Shown here: in pieces, positions 39,318 through 49,924 of the stretch
How the letters are laid out: each line of letters begins with the position of its first letter
Numbering within the stretch: the stretch's first letter is position 1
Origin: Bimastos eiseni
Taxonomy: Eukaryota > Annelida > Clitellata > Crassiclitellata > Lumbricidae
Direction: 5' to 3'
Length of the DNA stretch: 64,000 nucleotides
Assembly: GCA_959347315.1 (NCBI GenBank)
Contig: OY365808.1
Span: 5,594,787-5,658,786, forward strand
The notes under the pieces: generated by a model
Told to the model about the DNA's origin: nothing
Seen by the model: the letters and a program-made list of their open reading frames with translations, nothing else
Databases searched by the model: none
Program-made: the position numbers and the translations under genes

Positions 39318-40275
39318 GGGGCCGTCAACATATTACGTACGCAGCGAGGGGGGAAGGTTTCGAATGCAGGCAACTTTGCGTACGGGTGCGTATGGTGGGG
39401 AAGGCGGTCCAGAAAATATGTACGTACGCAAATATAATTATCAAATTGTGACGTCCACAATACGGAATATGAAAGGCAGAACTGTAAACCCAATCACAGA
39501 CTATATTCCTGCTTAATCAATTTTACTTTGCATTAAAACTCTTAAAATGCAAGTGTTGTTAGTGTTTTATTCTTCATAACAGTTAACAAATGAAAGATGT
39601 GAAATATGATGCTTGACAAAAATAAATAGCCTGTGGTAAAAATAGGGGACTCTATGGGCAGTCCCTTAAGTAGAAACAGGTGGCGCCAGTATGCACATAG
39701 GTCTAAGAAATTTTTTTTGATATTGGAAAATGCGTTGTTCGTTTTTGTTGTTCCGATCGATGGCTGGCGTAAGAATTAAAATGTAATTCCATTATGGATA
39801 ATTACATAAATTTGAACGCTAGAAATGGAGAGAGGAGGCAATCTATGTCTCTTTTTTACGTTCAATCACAGAGGACTTTCCATTTACCGCTGAGCGAACA
39901 AGAAAACTTTAAATATTGCATGCAGGTTAAAACTTTCAGATCTAACAGTTTGCCGCCTTATTTTCCTTTGAATTTTGGCACGCAGAAATACGTAGGCACT
40001 TTATAATTTGGCTAACTTTTAGATTACTTTTGCGTGAAGAAACATACATCACACACAATTTTACCTCGGGTAGCTTACCCACATTTGATACTGGCGCCAT
40101 CTATTTCACAGAGTCCCCTATTACTGTAAAGTCATGTCTTTGACTTTTGCAATGGGGGTAGACCTAAAATGTGTTTACGCATGGGGAGCGGGTCCACGAA
40201 ATGTACGCGGTGCAACAGAGAGAAGACGGGGTACGAAAATCCGATTTTTTTGCGTACGTAATATATGGATGGGCC
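39318..40275. mobile_element. DNA transposon/MITE family K, copy 2, split by a nested element
   Basis: Left end GGGGCCGTCAACATATTACG; right end reverse-complemented GGCCCATCCATATATTACG; flanks CTAA on the left and TTAA on the right, consistent with a TTAA target with one change. The interior aligns with copy 1 (27537-28018) up to about 39640 and again from about 40121, with a foreign 474-bp segment in between. Confidence 0.82.
39645..40118. mobile_element. Nested 474-bp DNA transposon inside family K copy 2
   Basis: Its inverted ends are GGGGACTCTATGGGC on the left and GGGGACTCTGTGAAA on the right (reverse complement), followed by a second matched block GGCGCCAGTA about 30 bases in on both sides. 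TA flanks both ends, as in Tc1/mariner-like insertions. Copy 1 of family K supplies the empty site. A short open frame (39794-40006) has no recognisable motif. Confidence 0.8.
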
Positions 40276-40450
40276 TTAAGGTGTAAGTTCTTAGTATGTG
40301 CTCTTATCAGCTCGTTGCACATGACTCTCAAGGCACGCCTCTTGAGACATGTCAGACAAGCCAAAGAGCGATAGGTAGATATGCCCATTAAAGGTTTGTA
40401 GTCGGATAGGTAGGGATATATGTGTATATATTTAACTAAACTACATAACT

Positions 40451-40453
<3 letters not shown>

Positions 40454-40489
<36 letters not shown>
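40454..40489. repeat. TA microsatellite
   Basis: Uninterrupted TA dinucleotide run of about 36 bases. Confidence 0.97.
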
Positions 40490-40493
<4 letters not shown>

Positions 40494-41262
40494 TGTTGGT
40501 ATTAACATATTTTGTACTGATGTTTACTAGAATAATATATAGTAAATGTATATTATTATGTGCAAAGCTGGTTGTTTATTTGCTGTTTAATTACACTCAC
40601 GCCAACGATGTAGCAAATATTATTTGTGTTGTCATCTTCCTTATTCCAGATTTAGGACTGGCACTACCACAGGTAGGTAGGCTGTTGGCATAGTTACATG
40701 TGTGAAGTAGAAATTCACAAGTATTTATAGCAAGATAAGATAGTCGAACGGATAAATAGGAGGAGGGGAGAATCTATAGAGAATAAGTTAATACATGATT
40801 CAATACATGAGCCTGCTTTATGCACATTTGTGACCTGCGCTGCATCTGTCACAATGCTCGACTTCAAACCAGAGATAAGGAATATTCAAACAGTAGAAAA
40901 TCCTAATAGTCAATTAGAAAAAATAGAATTGATGAATAATAATTTGTTGACCTTCATTTGATCTGGAGTCCAGACTGAAAGACAAACCTTTAATTTCGTC
41001 CAATTGTTCATTCCATATATTCTGAAACTTCATATAAATAACATGTTTTTGTACGATTTTTTCGTGTACCTGTCGTGCGTTTGCAGCCGGTAAAACAGAG
41101 TACACTTACTTACATTTTTCTCTTTATCCATTGCCAAATCGTTCAATGCCGCCATTAATACTATTAATATCTCTAGCAAAATTTCCCGTGTAACTCATTA
41201 GAAGTTTCGTTTTTAATGTGAATTTTAGTATGTTTTCGCACAGCGTTGTGCTCGTCACAACA

Positions 41263-44200
41263 ATGGGGCCAGTACTAGACAAATTCGCTATTTGCGGTGA
41301 GTGTATTAGTTGATTTGAAGGAGTTGCTGCAATACGCAGTTAACTATTTGCTTGTTATGGAATATCCTCCGATCTTTCCGTGGGTGCGGCGTAGTTATGG
41401 AGTAGCTGCAATAAACTAATAAATTCTGAGATTGTAGCCATGGTGCGTGAATGGCTACCCATTTATACGAGCCTGCAGAAAATAAACTCCCTTTATTGCA
41501 CGAGTTTTGACCTAATTAATTTTGCTATTGCTAAACTCCTTCAATCGAAAATGTCTCGGCTTGGTGTGACTTCAAAAGTTCTGAGGCGTAGAGGGAGTCA
41601 ACAGTGTGGGACTTGTGACGTGGCCTGTCGCCGTTCGATTGTTCCTAATAGAAGTATGCTGCATTATAGCATTTAGTTCTGAACTGAGACAGCATGATGA
41701 AAATCTCACAGAGTAGCATTCATTCATGTTTTCAGACTATTTAAACAATAAAACTAATGATCGGAAGGTGCGTACATACTTACTTGCATGCATATATATA
41801 GGAAACGAATTCATGTTGCAAATCTGGTTACATTTGGCTGTGGCTCAGACAATTTTTATGATTTGCATGCTTTAATTTGGCAGTATTGGCATAACATGTT
41901 GTAGTGTGTTCAAATTTGGTGTGATTTCAGGGGTTCAAGTCCACACCAGGGCAGACATTTGGCTCAATATTTTTTGTCATCTGCATCACCTAGCCAACTC
42001 AGATATAATAATAAGTACACTGTCTGTGGGAAGAAGAAATGGCGAGGGTAGGGTCTGATCTCACAGCGTCATATGCCGAGGCTAAGAAAATGAATTGCTG
42101 ACACTTCATGCCCATTGCTGCCAAAGGGATTGCTTAAGGGAGTGCTCTTCTTCTTCTACATTAGGGTATTCTGTAGATTTCAAGTAAGACATTTGCATAT
42201 GTGCATTGTAACAGAAGTAAGATTTCAGGTGGAGACCTTAGTGGCCACAAGAGTGACGATGATTTACATCAGGGCAATGATCCTGGGCAGCACAAAACAA
42301 GGAAAGACAATGGATTGCAACAACATGTACAGACGTCCCAACGTCGTTCCAATATGCACAGCAGCAAGCCTGACCCAGGTTGGTGGGAATTGCCCCATCT
42401 TACCTTGGCTCACTGTGCATCTCTGCATCATCTGTTCCTGGCCGGAGGTGACAGTCGTGTCCCTTCGTTCGATATGTGTTCTCTTTGTTCCCCACATTCA
42501 TTCCTCTGCAACTCGACACAGAAGCTTTCCTTTCGTCGGTCCTGTGATCCGGAACAACCTTCTCCATAACACTAGAGCGTAGCTAGCCAGCCTGTCTCCT
42601 TCTCTGTTCCGCAAACATTTAAGTCTATACTGTTGAATCCTTGTTAGGTCGGGAGTGCTAACTTATAGTTTTTTCTTGAAGTTAGGCCTTGTAAATTCTC
42701 ATTGATGTTATGTTGTTTTAGTGCTTTTAGTTACATAAATTTCATTAAAAGAACTTCAGCATTTGGACATCTGTGCTATTGCACCGATTGTAATATAAGT
42801 GTTTTGGCCAAATTTATATTTATTTGATCATTTGTGCATTGTACTGGGCCAGAAAACTCCTGCCCGGGATGTCTTGGAAGGAATGTCAATTGTTGATAGG
42901 ATTTGTTCATTCAGGGAGCTATAGAAAACCATGTGACTGTTTGAGAAATTATCTCAATTATTAAGTTTTTTTGATTGATTGATTTGGGAGCTGTAAACAT
43001 GGGTTTTGTTTATTTTTGAACACTTGTTTTTCATTTACAATTTTATTTTGTTAATTGCGTGATTTTTAACTCATTGTCTTTTCAATAAATGGATAAAATC
43101 TTAGCTTTTAACGACTTTTAGCACCATTTATGCACAGTTGCATACATGGGACATTAAAAAACACTATATTATTTTACATGGGTGACTTAATAGCAGAAGC
43201 ATAGGAGCAGTCCCTTAAGCTAGTCCTTTGTCAGCCATGGATATGAAATGTCAATGACTTAATTTCCATGCCTTGGCACATGAAGGTGGGTGGCTGGTCC
43301 TCTCACTCACTGTGCTATCTCTCCTCAGACAGTGTATGGTGACTGTACTCATCATAGCTGGGTGCAGATGGATCAGAAATCCTCTAACCAAATTTCTGCC
43401 CTGGTAAGGATTTTGAACCCCAGATTTGGTGATTAACAGTCCAGCACGCTGACCACAGGTCCACTACACTATCAAGATGGCTGACCAAGTATTGGTTAGC
43501 ATGCTGTATGTAAGCCTACATGAACTGGGGTGTGGTGCAAAATACTGGCTTTTTCCTGCAATGTCCTTTTTGTGTGTGGACTATTTTGACACACTATTAT
43601 CTTATGGCATGTCTGCTAACAACTTCATAATAATGAGTCCATATTATTTCGTCGCATCTTGTGCCTATTGTTCTTTCAGATGCATTTTAAAGTAGCCTTA
43701 AGACATTTCGTTTCAGTTGGGGTTAAGTCGGGAGCGCTCCTGAGTAGTAACCCTGAAGGGGCGCTATATAAGTTTTTGCAATGAATGAATGAAATGAATG
43801 AATGAATGAATTGGTGATTATGTGCAAATAATGTGCATATAAGATGCATTTTAGAGGTTTTATGTGGTGATTTGTGCTTCTTATATGTGGACTATTTTTT
43901 ATTAAATACTGCCTTAATTTCATTGTAGAGAATTTCACTACATCAATGCGACTGAGAGGAGAAACAGACGACTTTTTGGGGTATCATTTTAATAATGGTT
44001 GGTGTTGACATTGTTACTTTAATGGACGTCTGCAGTAATTTGAATTATATTATGACGTATATGAGTGATATACCTGTGGATGCTTTAAAACATGTATTAT
44101 TTTTTATGTATATATATTATTATATATGTATATATATATATATATGAAGTTATTATATCTTTATATCTTATGTTGTAGTATAATTAGCATTTGATGTTAA

Positions 44201-47200
44201 AACCTGTGGTTTTGTTCATGGATTTATCGCAGAAGGAGTACTTTGCGATGAAGCTGGACATAGATTTGGGCAACAGGGAGCCAAGACTTTAGATGAAAAC
44301 AGTTATTCTATGCTTGCCACGGTTAGTCAGAAATCTTGAAGACACAATAACAGTGTCGCAATAATTATTATTGGTCTCATCTAGATATAATGATAGAGTT
44401 TTTGTATATATCTTAACTTGCAGTAGGTGCCTCCTAGAAACCTCTCAAAGAGGTTAGATAGACAGATGAGTGATTGTTTGCTTGATTGCTTGGTAGATAG
44501 ATGGATGAATGGATGGATGGACGGACGGACATACATACATGCATACATACATACATACATGCATACATACATACATACATACATACATACATGCATACAT
44601 ACATACATACATACATGCATGCATGCATGCATACATACATGCATACATACATACATACATACATACATACATACATACATACATGCATACATTAGATATT
44701 CTGTTTTGAAATGAAACAAACACAAAAGAGAGAGAACAAATGATGATTGTACAAGTATCACCGATACCTAATTACTGTAAAATTTTGCAGCAACATAGCA
44801 TATTCAATATTAGGTTAAGCATAATTAGCACATTAGTGTTTCAGACGATTATTCTGGTAACAGTAATTCTGGCTCATTGAATTAACCTGTGGCTTAAGTA
44901 ATGTAAAAGTAATTAACTCGTTCAATAATGAGAGCCCAAATGAGTAGAACTCCCGCTAAACAGGCCCCAATTGTCAATAGATGTCCTTTGAGGTCTTAAC
45001 TTTGACAACATAGAATAATAGAATTTAAGATGTGGGTTATTAACTCTGTTCCTTTATTGACCCTAATTTGCTAGTACATGTTTTTGTGCAACATTCTAGT
45101 TAGAAAGTTCCTGTTACCTTTATTTGGAAGGGCAAACAGGTTTGGTCTGGGATGCAGGTTGTACTGGGACGTGTGGAGCTCTGTGTTGGGACACGGACGT
45201 TGCTGCTGTATAGGTGAAATCTTCTAACTAATCTTCTAACTGGAAATCTTCTAACTAATGGACAAATCATTGTTTGAATAGTCAGATGTTGTATTAGTTT
45301 GTCTGCAATATACAGAAATTTCCTGAGAAATTATTGCAGTTTCCTGTTATTAGCGGCTTTTATAAGTCTTGATTTATAAGTCTTGATTTATAAGTCTTGA
45401 TTTATAAGTCTTGATTTATAAGTCTTGATTTAGATTTGGACTTTTTATGTTGAAACAGAATATAATGGAATTTGTTCAAGGGAATCTTGTCAATTTCTAT
45501 GGTCTGGAGAAGATCACAGTTCCAGTAAGTGGAAGATCTTCCATGTTTTCATATCTCGGGTTTTCAGGCTGTTCAGTATTTTATTATGCTTTCAGCTAAG
45601 CTGTTTCTATGTATGTATGTATACATATATATATGTATGAATGTCTGTATGTATATGTGTATGTGTGTATGCATGTATGTGTAAACCCAGTGGGGATCAG
45701 GCTACTGGCAAGCCTTCGGTCATTTATGAGGTTCTTTCATTCATGCCTGGTGCAAATTATATGTTAAGTAATTGTACAAGTTATAGCATCATGTTGTCTA
45801 AGTGAATATATAACCTCAGTGGTCTTTATCTTTGATATGAGTATTTCCTTAATTTCAATGCCCGTTTATGCTTTATACAATACAATAATAATACAACTGT
45901 AATTTGATAATGCCCTCCTTACAGAAAGTTCAGAAGTTCACCTTGAAGCCGGGCAACCATTAAGAGTCATAGTCAATGCTTTGAACATCTTGTGGGGCTA
46001 AGGCACCTTTCAAATGGTGCTTTGTGCTGGTATTAGCAGCAAAGCCTCAATTAATCGTAAGTAAAATTACTAGGACATCACTCTCTGTTTAATTTATTCT
46101 GATGTAGAGCATCAGTGGTTGGTCAATTTATGAGTTTAACCAGTTTTATGCATGGTCAAATCCAGCAAAATCGCAGAAGGAAAATGCATGGAGACTGGGA
46201 TTATTAAGAGATATGGGATATTGATGCATTTGGTTTAATGTATTTGCTGATGATTTCTAAAGTAAGCCTTGAGACATAATCTTAGGTTGATGCTGCTCTT
46301 GATGAGCCACAAAGCTTCATCTTTGCAAGTAAGAATGCTCTGTCAACAACCGGAAAGCTCTTGATTCTCATTCACGGAAGTGGAACTGTTGTCGCAGGCA
46401 TCTGGTCGAAGAAGTAGAGTATTCATTCATTTAATTAATTTAATTCATTCATTCATTCCATGTATATCAAAGTATCTACTGAAAGGCTCTCTAAGAAACG
46501 TTTATAAACAACAGATATATTTTATTTCATTTATCTTGTGCTGTTAAAGTAGCTGTAACGTTAATAATGCACACTTCCCTTAAAAATTATGTTACTGCTT
46601 GGGCATCTGATTATTACATGATATAGTACATTACCTTTCTGCTAGAATTGTAATAATTGTCAAGCACAAACTATCAGTGAGACAGATTAAATGCAGAAGT
46701 ATAAATATTAAAGTAATTAGCAGTTGGAAAATAAACTTGGCTATAGAATGTTTTGCATAATTTATATACACAGTTTACAAAGCACCAACCCAAGAGATGC
46801 AGTTGAATAAAGATGTAATGGCAACTGTTTGAATCGAAATCTGGAAATTCTGAAGCAGACCTTTGCTGCTCTTATAGCCGCTACTTTAATTTCATCTACA
46901 TTGGAATCGTATACATAGCTTTGAATTGCCATGTGGGCCAGCTATGCATCCAATGAGCAATGAGTATGGGTGTGGAGAAACTGATGCTGAGAATGCACAA
47001 TTCTGTGGTAAACTGAGACATGGTAGCCAGTTGGTTGTAGAGCTGGATTTTAATGAGATGGTTGTTTTGACCTTGCACTTGTGATGCTTTGTTATGAGAG
47101 AGTGGCACTTAATAAATGTTCAATTATAATACTATTACTAACAATAACTGTATTAGGTATTGATTATTCAGTCTTAAATTCAATTGTTAACATTTTGTTT

Positions 47201-49844
47201 TGGTTTTGTCATTGGATAGTGGCAGTGTTCAATAATAACAATGATAGTATAATAATAATTAGATAATTAGGAAAAATTGCGTCCTTATAAGGTATTCAGT
47301 GTTAGGAAATCTTTAACTCAATTGCTGACCTGCTGTTAAGGGTTTTATTTATTTCAGAGTCATAATGTACGACAATTTACACAAGGGATCACAGTTGCCA
47401 TACATTGAGGAGGCAATTTCCAATGACTATGAGGTGGTTGTATTGAATACGAATGTTAACTCGAAATCGACAGAGGTCGATTCCTGGAAAGGACGCACCC
47501 AAATCCGTGTAGGTTGCAATCTGTTACGCTGCCAGTTTCCAGGAGTGTCTCATTCCAATGAAATAGTGCAGATAGTTAGCTCATCAAAGGTGTATGAATA
47601 TGCTGGAGCTTTGCATTTAGCTGTACAGTTGTACTTTGGAAATTTTGAATTTGCAATGATGCTGCAGGTGCTTCCCTTATTACAGTTGTTGTATGAAACC
47701 TCACTCCTTAGCACCATCTGATGAATTTTCAGATAGTAAAATCAAGTATTACACGGTTTTTCCATTTTTATAAAGAACTGTTATATATTATTATATGTTA
47801 TACTGGAATATGTCAAATTCATTCCTGTTTAGATTTGATCTCCTACTCAAGATTTTGAATTTGATTAAGAGTGACCTTGGATTATGTTATTGTTATTCCT
47901 TTTTGTATTACAAATTATCCTCCATCACATCTTTTTATGGGCTGTCATACATTTATTTATACAATCTCTAAATCAGATATTTGTGTGACTGGCAATCTAA
48001 TAAATGCTGTTTTTGAGCTGTGTAGCCATAAAAACTTTGTCCTGTTACTGACTTTGTGGAAATTTACTTTCCAGGGCAGTAGCAATCCAGTTGAGCATGC
48101 TTTGTACGTCTGGGACAATTTCATTTTTAAGAGTAAGGCTCAGCACATTGCAATAGTCGCTCACAGCTATGGCGGAGTTGTAACGACTGAACTGGTTAGT
48201 ATTAGGTTCTGTTGCTTACATTGTTCCTACCTCATGCTACATCCTTCATGATTCATCCATTATCTCATTATCTTCATGATTCATTATCTCATTGTTTTTT
48301 CTGATCATGAGGTGAGGCATATTAAATAAATGATTTGTTTATTTTAAATCCTTCCCAATTGCACAATCTTTTCATGCTGATTTATATGGTTAGACAATCA
48401 ACGGACACTATTGCTTCCAATTGGTCAATCTGCTCTATTCTTCTCTGGCCTTAAGACTATTGTGTTTGACAAAGGTTGGACTGGAAGTGCTTCTGAGTAG
48501 ATGACCTTGAAGGAGCAGTATATAAAACTGCTCTAATAATAAGAATATTGGGTTCCTGTTACTGTTTTACTGTTTGCAGTTAAAAATAGGCAATCGATGA
48601 TGATGCCATTTTATTTAAGTTTGGATTTCTTTATTTAACACTTTTGAACAGTTGCTACTATTATTATTAATATTTTTATTGTTTATTTATTATTGTTATT
48701 TTTAGGACCCAAGGTATTCCTTGGGTTATTTTTGTTATCATTATTATTATTGTTATTGTTATTATTATTGTTATTATTATGTATTTGTTAGGCATTACTA
48801 TTTAGCGACCAAACATCATGCAATGTCAGTGGAAGTATTATTCTAAATCCTTCACAGAAACCGTCTTACAAGGCAAACATTTTAGCCACTCTACTACAAA
48901 ATCCTAATGTAGTTACATTTCCATTTATCGATTGCTATATGAAACAAGTTTTGAAAATAATAAGAAAACATAGATATATAATTATATTAATATGTAGGTT
49001 TTTGTGATAACATAATATCAATGTAATTCCTTTGTGTTCATTAAGTCGTAATAATTATTTGTTTAGGCCATGAGAAGGAGGGATAATTTTCTGAGGAAGG
49101 TCTTTGCAGTTGCGTTCACAGATTCCGTTCACCGTCTTGACAATAAACAAACAAAGCCTGAAGTTGTTAAGTTCTTCTGTGATGTGAGTCGGATGGCCAA
49201 CCATTACGCAGATATTTTATTTTAGTCTATATTTTATTTATTGCTTTTAAAGTTTGTATATCTGAAGTGCAAGAGAAAGATGTATAATACCATATATCCA
49301 ACTTGTGTTGTATTATTTGTATTGTATGTAAACATTTATAGAGCGCTACTGCCTCTGTAGTTTTTGTAGTCTTGTACTTTGTTCAACATAAATAATTAAT
49401 TTTAATCGAAAAATTATTATTTTGTCTAATAATAACAGCTTAGCCTAATATTTAGTTAAACCATTTACTGTAGTCCTAATTTTAACTTAGACCATAATTT
49501 TTACTTACTGAGAACTGTTTATGAAACTGGACAACTGGATAATTTGTCTTTAATGTTCTAGATAATTACCTAATTCGTAAAAAGATTTGTTGATTACTGT
49601 AAGTTTGACAAATAGAATTATTCTGTCGATACTTTCGCTGACTAACTGTAAAGTTAGTAGGTTGTAATATTTCTGCTAGTTGCAGAGAATTTTTTTGCAA
49701 TGGTATGCATGATTTATTTTAGAATGCAAGAAACTGGGTGACAAGTGATAGGGTTTTAGATACCCCTGTGGGAAGGAACGAGAAAAAGCCATTGAGTGAT
49801 GCTCCTAAAGTGTCTGCTGGTAAGTTAGGATATATATAATGTGT

Positions 49845-49924
<80 letters not shown>

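Noticed and set aside
42115..42582. Open frame of 155 codons
   Set aside because: It starts in a SINE and ends in a LINE fragment; a chance fusion of repeats.
44381..44761. Cys/Met/Tyr- and Ile/His-rich open frames on both strands
   Set aside because: Produced by the CATA microsatellite.
47509..47721. Continuation of the ARB2A-like exon past 47508
   Set aside because: The reading stays open by chance. The donor GTAGGT at 47509 gives the right phase to the next exon, which restores the family sequence.
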